The notes beneath the pieces were generated by a model. The model did no database searches, was not told where the DNA came from, and saw only the letters and a program-made list of their open reading frames with translations. Position numbers and translations under genes: made by a program. This document shows positions 27,140 to 35,536 of a stretch of DNA of 64,000 bases, piece after piece. The first letter of the stretch is position 1. Each line of letters begins with the position of its first letter. This stretch comes from Prescottella sp. R16. Lineage in GTDB: Bacteria; Actinomycetota; Actinomycetes; Mycobacteriales; Mycobacteriaceae. The stretch spans positions 4,340,001 through 4,404,000 of the forward strand of contig NZ_CP130943.1 of the NCBI RefSeq assembly GCF_030656875.1. Reading direction: 5' to 3'.

Positions 27140-27859
27140 AACGATCGCCGAGAGCACCTCGGTGACGAAGGCGTCGGTCGCCGTCTTGTCGATGCCGGCG
27201 TCGGCGAGCACACCGGCCCCGTCCTCCTGCTCAAGGAGGGCGAGCAGGATGTGTTCGGTTCCGATGTAGTTGTGCCCGAGTCGAAGTGCTTCCCGGAAGG
27301 TCAGTTCGAGGACCTTCCGGGAAGCCGCGTCGAACGGGATCAGGTCGGGGACGGAGTCGACGCGGGCCGGGAGCACGGCCGTCGCCGCCGCCCGCAGGGC
27401 GTCGGTGTCGGCTCCCTGCACGGTCAGCGCTCGCACCGCGAGCGCGTTGGGGTCGCCGAGCAGGCCGAGCACCAGATGTTCGGGGGCGATGTGGTCGTTG
27501 CCGGCGGTGCGGGCCTCGTTCTGCGCGGCCATCACGACGTTGCGGGCGCGCGGCGTGTAGCGGCTGAAGCCCTGGTCCGCGTCGAGGTCGGACGGTTCGC
27601 CCGGCCCCTTGGGGACGAAACGTTTCTGCGCGGCCTGCTTGGTGACGCCCATGCTGTGGCCGATCTCGGTCCACGAGGCGCCGGTGCGGCGGGCCTGGTC
27701 CACGAAATGCCCGATCAGATGGTCGGCGAGTTCACCGAGGTGCTCGGCCGCGAGCACGGCGTCGGTCAGTTGTTCGAGGGCGTCGGTGTGCACTTTCTTG
27801 ATCGCGTCGATCAGATCGTCGAGGCGGACGGAGTTCTTCATGGGTACCGGATTCGTCAT
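27122..27859 (-). CDS. HTH plus Clp N-domain protein
   Basis: A 245-residue protein. The first third contains a helix-turn-helix-like segment, GASWTEIGHSMGVTKQAAQK. The remainder holds two Clp N-terminal repeats: RNVVMAAQNEARTAGNDHIA with PEHLVLGLLG, and RKVLELTFREALRLGHNYIG with TEHILLALLEQ. It has no AAA module, so it is not a ClpC ATPase. It could be a DNA-binding protein that also binds Clp substrates or phospho-Arg-like marks. The start is ATG 27859 (MTNPVPM); ATG 27841 is possible. Twin palindromes sit immediately upstream, consistent with autoregulation. Confidence 0.75.
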   Translation of the reverse strand: MTNPVPMKNSVRLDDLIDAIKKVHTDALEQLTDAVLAAEHLGELADHLIGHFVDQARRTGASWTEIGHSMGVTKQAAQKRFVPKGPGEPSDLDADQGFSRYTPRARNVVMAAQNEARTAGNDHIAPEHLVLGLLGDPNALAVRALTVQGADTDALRAAATAVLPARVDSVPDLIPFDAASRKVLELTFREALRLGHNYIGTEHILLALLEQEDGAGVLADAGIDKTATDAFVTEVLSAIVAAQND

Positions 27860-27863
27860 GCGA

Positions 27864-27904
27864 CAACCGTAGGTTGACGCTCCAAATTCGTCAACCACGG
27901 GTTG
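27864..27904. promoter_or_regulatory. Twin CAACC-N3-GGTTG palindromes upstream of the ClpN-HTH gene
   Basis: CAACC-GTA-GGTTG at 27864-27876 and CAACC-ACG-GGTTG at 27892-27904 are two copies of the same 13-bp palindrome, centres 28 bp apart. Between them GGTTGACG and CGTCAACC (27872-27879, 27889-27896) pair as well. They lie 5-45 bp from the start codon and overlap the expected promoter. Confidence 0.6.
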
Positions 27905-27918
27905 TCGATACAGCGTTT

Positions 27919-28905
27919 TCAGCTCTTCGCCGTCACGAACCCCTGCTTCACCATCCAGTCGCGGGCGACGGTCGCCGGATCGTCACCGTCGACGTCGACC
28001 CGACGATTGAGTTCGGTGATCTCGGTGTCGGTCAACACGGCCGACACCGGTGCCAGCACCTCTGCGATCTCGGGATGATCGGCGGCGAAACCCTCACGCA
28101 TCACGATCGCCGGGTTGTACTTGGGGAAGAACTGCCGGTCGTCCTCGAGCACCACCAGGTCGAGTGCGGCGATCCGGCCGTCGGTGGTGAACACCTCGCC
28201 GAACTTGCACTGGCTGCCGTCCGCCGTCGCCTGATAGATGATGCCGGTCTGCAGGATCCGCCGCTCCACCTGCGCCGGATCGAAACCGTAGGCCGCCGCC
28301 ATGCCGGGGAACCCGTCCTGCCGGACGTTGAACTCGGTTTCGACGCACGTCGCCGCGGCCGCCGGATCCCGCTGCACCAGATCGGCGTAGTCGGACAGCG
28401 TCCGCACCCCCGTCTCCTCCGCCACCCGCCGGCTCGTCGCCAGCGCGTACGTGTTGTTCATCGGCGCCGGATCCACCCACACCACACCGTTGCGTTCGAG
28501 GTCCTCGTCCCGGACCGCCTCGTACTGGGCGCGTGAATCCGGGATCGGCTGCTCGTGTCCCAGATAGTTGATCCATCCGGTGCCGGTGTACTCGTAGGAG
28601 ATGTCGATCTGACCGGCGAGCTGCGCGTCCCGGACACTGTTGGACCCTTGGATGTTCGTCAGGTCCCGGACGTCGGCGCCAGCCGCGGAGAGCGCGAACT
28701 CGACGATGTAGCCGAGGATCACCTGCTCCGTGAAGTCCTTGGAGCCCACAGTGATCCGAACGCCGTCCAGTTCCGGAACCGGCCGGATGCTGCCCGGCCC
28801 CACCTTCAGAGGCACCGCGCCACCCGACTCGAGCCCGCACCCGGCCACGACGGCCAGTGTCAGCACCAGCGCCGCCAGGACCCGGATCCGTCGTGTCACC
28901 GCCAT
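27919..28905 (-). CDS. Glycine betaine/choline ABC transporter substrate-binding lipoprotein
   Basis: A 328-residue OpuAC/ProX-type binding protein. It has a signal peptide with lipobox AVVAGC (Cys about residue 23). The family block ITVGSKDFTEQVILGYIVEF leads the mature domain, and DISYEYTGTGWINYLG and MNNTYALATSRRVAEETGVR follow. It would capture betaine, choline or a related compatible solute outside the membrane for the permeases encoded upstream. It ends the four-gene operon; its start lies 1 bp after the permease stop. Confidence 0.87.
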   Translation of the reverse strand: MAVTRRIRVLAALVLTLAVVAGCGLESGGAVPLKVGPGSIRPVPELDGVRITVGSKDFTEQVILGYIVEFALSAAGADVRDLTNIQGSNSVRDAQLAGQIDISYEYTGTGWINYLGHEQPIPDSRAQYEAVRDEDLERNGVVWVDPAPMNNTYALATSRRVAEETGVRTLSDYADLVQRDPAAAATCVETEFNVRQDGFPGMAAAYGFDPAQVERRILQTGIIYQATADGSQCKFGEVFTTDGRIAALDLVVLEDDRQFFPKYNPAIVMREGFAADHPEIAEVLAPVSAVLTDTEITELNRRVDVDGDDPATVARDWMVKQGFVTAKS

Positions 28906-28906
28906 G

Positions 28907-29668
28907 TCACCGCAGTCCCTTCGGGCCGAGGAACGATTCGGCGAGCGCGCCGAGCCAGTCCACCAGCAGCGCGAGCGCCACCGCCAGCACCGCGCCGACG
29001 ACGAGCGTCACGTTGTCGCGCAGCTTGTAGCCGGTGTCGATGAGGATGCCGAGACCACCGGCACTGACCAGGAAGCACAGGGTCGCGGTGCCGACCGCCA
29101 GCACGAGCGATGTCCGCAGGCCCGCCAGGATGTACGGCACGGCCAGCGGGAACTCGACCCGGCGCAGCACCGTGAGCGCCGACATCCCCTGGCCGCGGCC
29201 GGCGTCGATCAGTGTCGGATCGACCTGCTGGTAGCCGAGGATCGTGTTACGCAGCACCGGCAGCAGCGAATAGAACGCGATCGGCAGGACCCCGATCCAG
29301 AAGCCGGTGGTCCGCGTCGCGAGGTAGAACAGCACCAGCAGGCCGATCGCGGGCGCCGACGCCCCGATGTTGGCGATACCCACGAAAATCGGTGCCAGCC
29401 TGCGGAACCCGGGACGGGTGAGCAGGGTGCCGAGTGGCACCGCCAGCGCCAGCACGATGATCACCACCACGGCGGTGATGAGGATGTGCTGCCACGTCAG
29501 GGTGGCGATGTTGCCGACACTGATGCTCGCCTGCTGAGTGGCGGTCAGATCACGGGTGAACGCCCAGCCCAGCACACCGCCCGCGAGCAGCAGCACCAGC
29601 AGCGGCTGCACCAGCAGTCGCAGGCGCTCGGCCCGTGCGGTGGCCTCCTGTCCGGTGTTCGCGGTCAT
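28907..29668 (-). CDS. OpuC-type ABC transporter permease (distal)
   Basis: A 253-residue inner-membrane permease. It starts with a helix at about residues 20-37, then a BPD-type bundle of five to six helices. The EAA loop is DAGRGQGMSALTVLRRVEFP, which contacts the ATPase. The start is ATG 29668, overlapping the ATPase stop (ATGA). It is the partner of the other permease at 30893-31549; two different permeases around one ATPase are normal for betaine/carnitine/choline uptake systems. Confidence 0.85.
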   Translation of the reverse strand: MTANTGQEATARAERLRLLVQPLLVLLLAGGVLGWAFTRDLTATQQASISVGNIATLTWQHILITAVVVIIVLALAVPLGTLLTRPGFRRLAPIFVGIANIGASAPAIGLLVLFYLATRTTGFWIGVLPIAFYSLLPVLRNTILGYQQVDPTLIDAGRGQGMSALTVLRRVEFPLAVPYILAGLRTSLVLAVGTATLCFLVSAGGLGILIDTGYKLRDNVTLVVGAVLAVALALLVDWLGALAESFLGPKGLR

Positions 29669-30900
29669 TGCGACGATTCCTCCGCGCGGCCCCCGGCGAC
29701 CTGGCCGACGTCCGGGTCGCCGTCTCGACCGGCGTGGTCGTCGGCGTGTTCCTCCCGCACCTCCTGCAGTGCCTGCACGAGCGAGTCGATCGTCACGAGC
29801 CCGACGAACCGGCCGGCCCGGTCCGTCACTGCGGTGGATGCACTGGTCTGCACGAGCAGTGCCTCGAGTGCGTCCTGCAGGGTCGAGCTGACCGACACGT
29901 TCTCCCCCACCGGGTCGCCGACGGACTCGAGCGAGGCCGCCGACTCCAGGTGCTCCACGGACACCCAGCGCACCGGCCGGTCCCGCCGGTCGAGGATCAC
30001 CGCCCACGTCGCCCCCTGCTCGTCGAGAGCGCGTCGCAGATCGGCGACCGACCCGTCCGGATAGGCGGTGGGGCACGGTGTCAGTTCGATGTCACCGACC
30101 CGGGTGAGCGTCAACTGTTTGAGGGACGCGTCGGCGCCGATGAATCCTGCGACGGTGTCGTTGGCCGGGTTCGCGAGGATCGCCTCGGGGGTGTCGTACT
30201 GCATGATGTGCGACTGGCTGCCGAGCACCGCGATCCGGTCACCCAATTTGACGGCCTCGTTGAAGTCGTGGGTGACGAACACGATCGTCTTGCCGAGATC
30301 GGACTGCAGTCGCATCAGCTCGTCCTGCAGCAGCCCTCGCGTGATGGGGTCGACGGCACCGAACGGCTCGTCCATGAGCAGCACCGGCGGGTCCGCCGCC
30401 AGGGCTCGGGCCACCCCGACCCGCTGCTGCTGGCCGCCCGACAGCTGCCGCGGATACCGGCTTCGGTACGTGTCCGGGTCCAGTCCGACGAGGTCGAGCA
30501 TCTCGTCGACGCGTTGCGCGGTGCGTTTCTTGTCCCACCCGACCAGGCCGGGCACGGTGGCGACGTTCTTCGCAACCGTCAGGTGTGGGAACAGTCCGGC
30601 CTGCTGGATCGAGTAGCCGATACCGCGGCGCAGCCGGTCCGGGTCGATCGCGTGCGTGTCGTGTCCGGCGATGGTGATGGCCCCGGACGTCGGCTCGATC
30701 AACCTGTTGATCATCCGCATGGTGGTGGTCTTGCCGCAGCCGGACGGGCCGACGAACACCACCGTCTCCCCGGCCGGGATGGTCATCGACACGTGGTCGA
30801 CGGCCGGATCGTCCTGACCCGGATATTGTTTGACGACCTCGTCGAGCACGATCTCGACGCCTCGGCCGGTGCGTTCCTCGGCGGTGAGCAGTTCAGTCAC
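29665..30900 (-). CDS. OpuC-type ABC transporter ATPase with CBS domains
   Basis: A 411-residue ATPase that powers compatible-solute uptake. Walker A is VGPSGCGKTTTM, the signature RQLSGGQQQRVGVARAL, Walker B VLLMDEPFGAVDP, and the switch His is in FVTHDFNEAV. The C-terminal part (about 280-390) holds two CBS-like segments ending in STAVTDRAGRFVGLVTIDSL, the osmosensory module of OpuA-type ATPases. The last 25 residues are acidic. The start overlaps the upstream permease by 8 bp. Confidence 0.9.
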   Translation of the reverse strand: MTELLTAEERTGRGVEIVLDEVVKQYPGQDDPAVDHVSMTIPAGETVVFVGPSGCGKTTTMRMINRLIEPTSGAITIAGHDTHAIDPDRLRRGIGYSIQQAGLFPHLTVAKNVATVPGLVGWDKKRTAQRVDEMLDLVGLDPDTYRSRYPRQLSGGQQQRVGVARALAADPPVLLMDEPFGAVDPITRGLLQDELMRLQSDLGKTIVFVTHDFNEAVKLGDRIAVLGSQSHIMQYDTPEAILANPANDTVAGFIGADASLKQLTLTRVGDIELTPCPTAYPDGSVADLRRALDEQGATWAVILDRRDRPVRWVSVEHLESAASLESVGDPVGENVSVSSTLQDALEALLVQTSASTAVTDRAGRFVGLVTIDSLVQALQEVREEHADDHAGRDGDPDVGQVAGGRAEESSQ

Positions 30901-31549
30901 GGATCCCCCTCGAGATGGTGAAGCGCCCGAGCAGGACCAGCAGTCCGTCGAGGACGAGCGCGAGAACGACGATGAGAACGGTTCCGGTGAGCGCCTGCGG
31001 CACCGCAGTGGGGCTACCCACCCGGGACAGGCCCGAGAAGATGAGGTTGCCCAGGCCGGGGCCCTTGGCGTACGCGGCGATCGCGAGGATGCCCATGAGC
31101 ATCTGTGTGCTCACCCGGATGCCGGCGAGGATCGACGGCCACGCGAGCGGGAGCTCGATCCGCCCCAGGACGTGCAGCCGGCCCATGCCGACGCCCTTGG
31201 CAGCGTCGGTGACCGCGGGATCCACCGATGCCAGCCCGATGATGGTGTTCCGGATGATCGGCAGCAGCGCGTACAGCACCAGGGCTGTCACGGTCGGTGC
31301 GACACCGAGCCCCAGAATCGGGATGAGCAGACCCAGCAGCGCGAACGACGGCAACGTGAGGATCGTGCTGGCCAGTCCCGTCGCCACCGCGGATCCGATC
31401 GGGCTGCGGTAGACCGCGATCCCGATCAGCACCGCGATGACACCCGCGATGGCCACCGATTGCACGACGGCACTGACATGGAGAAACGAGTCGGTGAGCA
31501 GTTGGTGCCGCCGTACCGACACGAAGTCCCACCAGGTCTGGAAATCCAT
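30893..31549 (-). CDS. OpuC-type ABC transporter permease (proximal)
   Basis: A 218-residue permease with about six membrane helices and the EAA loop DAAKGVGMGRLHVLGRIELP. It is the first gene of the operon. The start is ATG 31549, because AAAGGAGGT lies 6 nt upstream, an almost ideal ribosome site; a longer frame upstream has none. It pairs with the permease at 28907-29668. Confidence 0.87.
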   Translation of the reverse strand: MDFQTWWDFVSVRRHQLLTDSFLHVSAVVQSVAIAGVIAVLIGIAVYRSPIGSAVATGLASTILTLPSFALLGLLIPILGLGVAPTVTALVLYALLPIIRNTIIGLASVDPAVTDAAKGVGMGRLHVLGRIELPLAWPSILAGIRVSTQMLMGILAIAAYAKGPGLGNLIFSGLSRVGSPTAVPQALTGTVLIVVLALVLDGLLVLLGRFTISRGIRD

Positions 31550-31733
31550 CCGGGACCTCCTTTCGCAGCCGCCTCCCCCCAACCCTGCCCTCATCGGCGG
31601 GATTCCGCTGGGCAATCGACCGGTAAAGACCACTGAGCGAGAAGCGAGCTCGATGATTCCGACCGGTCCGGTGATAGTCGGTCACGGGCCGGGCGACCCG
31701 GCCCGCACTTGGTTCCGAGGACGCGGAGGACAC

Positions 31734-32522
31734 ATGGCACGGCTGGACGGCAAGGTTGCGATCATCACCGGGGCGGCGCAGGGCATGGGCGCGGCGACAG
31801 CCCGGCTGTTCGTCGCCGAGGGCGCCCGGGTGGCGCTCGGCGACGTGCTCGAGGACGCTGGACGCGCCCTCGCCGACGAACTGGGCGATGCCGCATTCTT
31901 CGAGCCGCTCGACGTGAGCAGCGAGACGTCGTGGACCGGTTTCGTCGAACGGACGGTCGACCGGTTCGGTGGCGTCGATGTGCTCGTCAACAATGCGGGC
32001 GTCATGCACTGGGCGCCGATCGAGGAGCTCGACGTCTCGCGGACCGAACGCCTCCTGGACGTCAACGTTCTCGGAAACCTGTTGGGCGCCAAGTCCGTCG
32101 TCCCCACCATGAAGCAGGCCGGACGCGGCGTCATCGTCAACATCTCGTCGGTCGACGGACTGCGCGGTGTCAACGGTCTGGCCGCGTACACGGCCAGCAA
32201 GTGGGCGGTCCGCGGACTGACGAAGGCCCTCGCGTACGAGCTGGGCCCGTCCGGGATCCGGGTGTGCTCGGTGCATCCCGGTGGCGTCGACACCACACTC
32301 GGCAATCCGGGTGGCCTGAGCGGGGACGAATTGCAGAGCAAGTACGCCGGCGTACCCCTGCAGCGGATCGGGGAGAGCGAGGACATCGCCCGCGCCACCC
32401 TGTTCGTCGCGAGCGACGACGCCGCCTACATCTCGGGCGCCGAACTCGCCGTCGACGGCGGCTGGTCGGCCGGCACCTACTACCCGGGCCTGCCCGGTAC
32501 CCCGACGGCACTGCTGCCCTGA
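31734..32522 (+). CDS. Short-chain dehydrogenase/reductase (hydroxysteroid-dehydrogenase-like)
   Basis: A 262-residue classical SDR: TGAAQGMG cofactor motif, NNAG, catalytic Ser in NISSVDGLRG, YTASK in AAYTASKWAVRGL, and the C-terminal SGAELAVDGGW. The overall pattern resembles 3-alpha/20-beta-hydroxysteroid dehydrogenases, and kshA lies close by, but the substrate is not proven. The start is ATG 31734 with GGAGG upstream. A 9-bp hairpin (CGGGCCGGG and complement, 31685-31705) lies in its leader. Confidence 0.8.
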   Translation: MARLDGKVAIITGAAQGMGAATARLFVAEGARVALGDVLEDAGRALADELGDAAFFEPLDVSSETSWTGFVERTVDRFGGVDVLVNNAGVMHWAPIEELDVSRTERLLDVNVLGNLLGAKSVVPTMKQAGRGVIVNISSVDGLRGVNGLAAYTASKWAVRGLTKALAYELGPSGIRVCSVHPGGVDTTLGNPGGLSGDELQSKYAGVPLQRIGESEDIARATLFVASDDAAYISGAELAVDGGWSAGTYYPGLPGTPTALLP

Positions 32523-32523
32523 G

Positions 32524-33300
32524 TCATTCGTCGTACTCGTCGAGATCCGGTTCGTCGGCACCGTCCTCTGCGAGGCTCGTGTCGTCGAGGTCACGCCGCC
32601 CGGCCGTGACCTCGACGACCCCGTCGATCGACGCGAGCCGGTCGGCGAGCGTCGTCAGGCCGCCGCGCCCCTCCACGTCCATCGTCAGCCGCACCGTGCC
32701 GTCCTGTTCGGACCGCACGGTTCCGACGTGCGTCACCGCATAGTTCATGTCGGTGGCGGTCTGCAGGATCTGCCGTAGAAGCCCCCGCCCGTCGCGGTAA
32801 CGCAGCCGGATCGGTTCGCGGCGCAGCCGGCTGCCGGGAACCAGTCGCAGGATGCGTGGATAGACGTACACGACGACGAAGTAGAAGACCGTCACGACGG
32901 CCGCAAGAACCGGCAGGCCGGCACCGCACGCCGCGCCGACGGCCGCGCTGATCCAGATGCCGGCCGCGGTGGTGAGCCCGCGGACGGCATCCTGTCGGAC
33001 GAAGATGATTCCGGCACCGATGAATCCGATACCGGACACGATCTGGGCGGCGATGCGGGACGGATCGAGGTTGACGGTGCCCTCGGCGACCACGTCCCCG
33101 AACCCGAACTTGCTGATCAGCACGAACAGCGCCGCCCCGACACCGACGATCGCGTAGGTCCGGATGCCGGCACTCTTGCGACGGAACTCGCGTTCGAGGC
33201 CGATCGCCGAGCAGAGGAGCAGCGCGTAGCCGAGGGCGATCAGCGGCGCCCACCCCTGCCCGACGGCCTGCCCCCACCACACGGAGCTCACCGGCCCCAT
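32524..33300 (-). CDS. MgtC/SapB-family membrane protein
   Basis: A 258-residue protein with about five membrane helices in the first 155 residues and a C-terminal cytoplasmic ACT-like domain (about 160-235), as in MgtC. Family marks are CSAIGLEREFRRKSAGIRTY and VSGIGFIGAGIIF, followed by GLTTAAGIWISAAVG. MgtC proteins help bacteria cope with low magnesium and modulate ATP synthase. The C-terminus is strongly acidic (DLDEYDE). It is convergent with the SDR gene (1 bp between stops). Confidence 0.87.
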   Translation of the reverse strand: MGPVSSVWWGQAVGQGWAPLIALGYALLLCSAIGLEREFRRKSAGIRTYAIVGVGAALFVLISKFGFGDVVAEGTVNLDPSRIAAQIVSGIGFIGAGIIFVRQDAVRGLTTAAGIWISAAVGAACGAGLPVLAAVVTVFYFVVVYVYPRILRLVPGSRLRREPIRLRYRDGRGLLRQILQTATDMNYAVTHVGTVRSEQDGTVRLTMDVEGRGGLTTLADRLASIDGVVEVTAGRRDLDDTSLAEDGADEPDLDEYDE

Positions 33301-33326
33301 TCTGGCATCCGGACCGTGCGCGGGTG

Positions 33327-34505
33327 TCAGTTCGACGCAGCGAGTTCCCGTGCCTTGCGTTCGATGTTCTCGGCCACCTCACGCCGCCAGGCTGCAACCG
33401 GCTTGGTGGTGTCCATCTCGAACTCGAACCGGGCCGTCATGTCCTCGGTGACATCGGCGACGTCGACGTAGAACTGCTCGTACCAGCGACGCAGCTGGTA
33501 GACCGGGCCGTCCTCCTCGCACAGCAGCGGATTCTCGATGCGGGTCTTGTTCCTCCAGATCGCCACGTCCTGCTCGAACCCGAGCGTGATGTACGAGCCC
33601 ATCGCCGTGGCCAGCTCCTGCGCCTGCTCGCCGCGGATCGCATCCGACTGCTTGATCTTGATGCCGTACATGAGCACGAACTTGTCCGGCGCGATCGGGT
33701 AGTGGCAGTTGATCAGGATCGAGTCGATGTCGAAATCCGGGTAGTGGTAGGTCAACTCGTCGATCATGAAGGACGGACCGTAGTACGCGGCGACCGAACT
33801 GTTGCCCGTCGACGCCGGCTGCCCGTCCTTGGCGGGCCGGGCCATGTCCTCGCGTCCGACCCCCTCGTAGTACTGGGTCGCGACGTGCCCCTCGAAAATG
33901 TTCTTGAACTTGATCGGAAAGCCGTAGTGCACGTAGAAGAAGTGCGCCATGTCGACGACGTTGTCGATGATCTCGCGGCAGTTCGTGTCGATGACGATCT
34001 GCTTCCACACCCAGTCCGTCCACTCCTCACCGGGAGCGGTCATGTCCGGGATGGTGACCTCCGCCGGCGGCTGGTTGCCCTCCGGGTCGTGCCACACGAA
34101 CAGCAGCCCGTCCTTCTCCATCGTCGTCCAGGCCCGGGTCTTCGCGATCGGCGGCACGCGGCGGGCGTAGGGGATGTCGGTGCACTTGCCGTTGCCGCCC
34201 CAGCGCCAGTCGTGGAACGGGCACGCGATCGAATCGCCCTTGATCTCGCCCTGGCTCAGGTCACCGCCCATGTGCCGGCAGTATGCGTCGAGGATCTTCA
34301 GATCACCCTTGCTGTCCGCGAACACGACGAGCTTGGTGCCGAACGCCTCGATCGAGTGCGGCTTGCCGTCCCGCAGGTCCTGCACCAGCCCCACACAGTG
34401 CCACCCGCGGGCGAACCGCGTGGGCGCCTGTCCCGCATCGATCATGCGGATCTCGTCGTCACTCGTCCCGGTGACCGTCCCATTGTTCGTCTCGATCGTC
34501 GTCAT
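33327..34505 (-). CDS. kshA: 3-Ketosteroid 9-alpha-hydroxylase, oxygenase component
   Basis: A 392-residue Rieske non-haem iron oxygenase. The Rieske cluster ligands are CRHMGG and CPFHDWRW (two Cys, two His; about residues 80-105). Mononuclear iron ligands are expected in NVVDMAHFFYVHYG. The close match to the KshA type (FARGWHCVGLVQDL start) points to 9-alpha-hydroxylation of 3-ketosteroids with the KshB reductase encoded elsewhere. This step opens steroid ring B. The start is ATG 34505 behind GGGGAG. A KstR-like palindrome lies about 48 bp upstream. Confidence 0.88.
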   Translation of the reverse strand: MTTIETNNGTVTGTSDDEIRMIDAGQAPTRFARGWHCVGLVQDLRDGKPHSIEAFGTKLVVFADSKGDLKILDAYCRHMGGDLSQGEIKGDSIACPFHDWRWGGNGKCTDIPYARRVPPIAKTRAWTTMEKDGLLFVWHDPEGNQPPAEVTIPDMTAPGEEWTDWVWKQIVIDTNCREIIDNVVDMAHFFYVHYGFPIKFKNIFEGHVATQYYEGVGREDMARPAKDGQPASTGNSSVAAYYGPSFMIDELTYHYPDFDIDSILINCHYPIAPDKFVLMYGIKIKQSDAIRGEQAQELATAMGSYITLGFEQDVAIWRNKTRIENPLLCEEDGPVYQLRRWYEQFYVDVADVTEDMTARFEFEMDTTKPVAAWRREVAENIERKARELAASN

Positions 34506-34552
34506 GTCCGCTCCCCGTAGCCCTCTCTCGTGTCCTGTGCTCCGAGTCACAC

Positions 34553-34566
34553 TGGAACACGTGTCA
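34553..34566. promoter_or_regulatory. KstR-like operator upstream of kshA
   Basis: TGGAACACGTGTCA fits the KstR palindrome TnnAACnnGTTnnA at seven of eight fixed positions (GTG in place of GTT). It is 48 bp upstream of the kshA start, in the divergent region with the hydrolase at 34718. Sterol-responsive repression by KstR would be expected. Confidence 0.45.
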
Positions 34567-34717
34567 TACGACGGTGACAGAAATCTCACTGGGTGGGACC
34601 TGTTCGCGTCCTTTGTCCCCGATCGGTGACCAAAGTCCGTACCGAAAAAGCAATTTCGGATCACGGAACCGGCTCCGGCGTGCATCGTGAAGGCAGCGAC
34701 GACGGAAGGACCCGCCG

Positions 34718-35536
34718 ATGCCCGACATCTCGCCTCGATCCCCCGTGCCCCCGGTGATGTTCGTCCACGGGTTGTGGCTGGCCGCCGCATCCTGGGACCG
34801 ATGGCAGGACAAGTTCGCCGCGGCCGGTTTCCCGACCCTCGCACCCACCTGGCCCGGCGAGGCGCCGAGCATCGACGACACCCGCGCCCACGCCGACGAC
34901 CAGGCCGGGATCGGCATCGACGAGATCACCGCACACTTCGCGGAGGCCATCGCGCCGCTGCACCGCAAGCCGATCGTCGTCGGGCACTCCTTCGGCGGGT
35001 TGATCGCGCAGAAACTCCTCGCCGCCGACGTCGCCGCAGCCGCCGTCGCGATCGATCCGGCCCAGATCCAGGGCGTCAAGACGATTCCACTCGCGCAGCT
35101 GAAGTCGTCGTTCCCGGTTCTCGGTAACCCGGCGAACGCCAAACGCAGCATCACCCTCACCCCGGATGCGTTCGCGTACGGCTTCGGCAACACCCTGGCC
35201 CGCGACGAGTCGGACGAACTGTACGAGCACTGGTCCATTCCGTCGCCCGGCCGCCCCCTGTTCCAGGCCGCGTTCGCGAACTTCGCCCCCGGCTCCCCGG
35301 CCCACGTCGACACCGGCGTCGAGCGCGGCCCGCTGCTGATCGTCGGCGGCGGCCGGGACCACACGGTGCCCGAGTCGGTCAGCCGGGCCACCCATCACCG
35401 ATACCACAAGGCCCACACCGAGAACGACTACATGGTGTTCGCCGACCGCGGCCATTCCCTCACCGTCGACCACGGCTGGGAGGAGATCGCCGACGAGGTC
35501 CTCGACTGGCTGGCGGCCAAGGGATTCAGGGCGTGA
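34718..35536 (+). CDS. Alpha/beta hydrolase
   Basis: A 272-residue alpha/beta hydrolase. The oxyanion loop is MFVHGLWLAAASW, the nucleophile VVGHSFGGLIAQK, the acid probably in VGGGRDHTVPES, and the catalytic His in ADRGHSLTVDHG. It resembles non-haem haloperoxidase or esterase-like proteins; the substrate is unknown. The start is ATG 34718 behind GGAAGG. It is divergent from kshA and shares its promoter region, so it may be part of the steroid response. The last 11 bp overlap the convergent DUF2889 gene. Confidence 0.75.
   Translation: MPDISPRSPVPPVMFVHGLWLAAASWDRWQDKFAAAGFPTLAPTWPGEAPSIDDTRAHADDQAGIGIDEITAHFAEAIAPLHRKPIVVGHSFGGLIAQKLLAADVAAAAVAIDPAQIQGVKTIPLAQLKSSFPVLGNPANAKRSITLTPDAFAYGFGNTLARDESDELYEHWSIPSPGRPLFQAAFANFAPGSPAHVDTGVERGPLLIVGGGRDHTVPESVSRATHHRYHKAHTENDYMVFADRGHSLTVDHGWEEIADEVLDWLAAKGFRA

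Noticed and set aside
31685..31705. Hairpin CGGGCCGGG-N3-complement before the SDR gene as a riboswitch
   Set aside because: A single short GC stem without conserved aptamer features; it is noted only as a leader hairpin.
31014..32594. Minus-strand frame of about 526 codons joining a permease, its leader and the antisense of an SDR
   Set aside because: The intact permease and SDR read in other frames; this is a chance opening.
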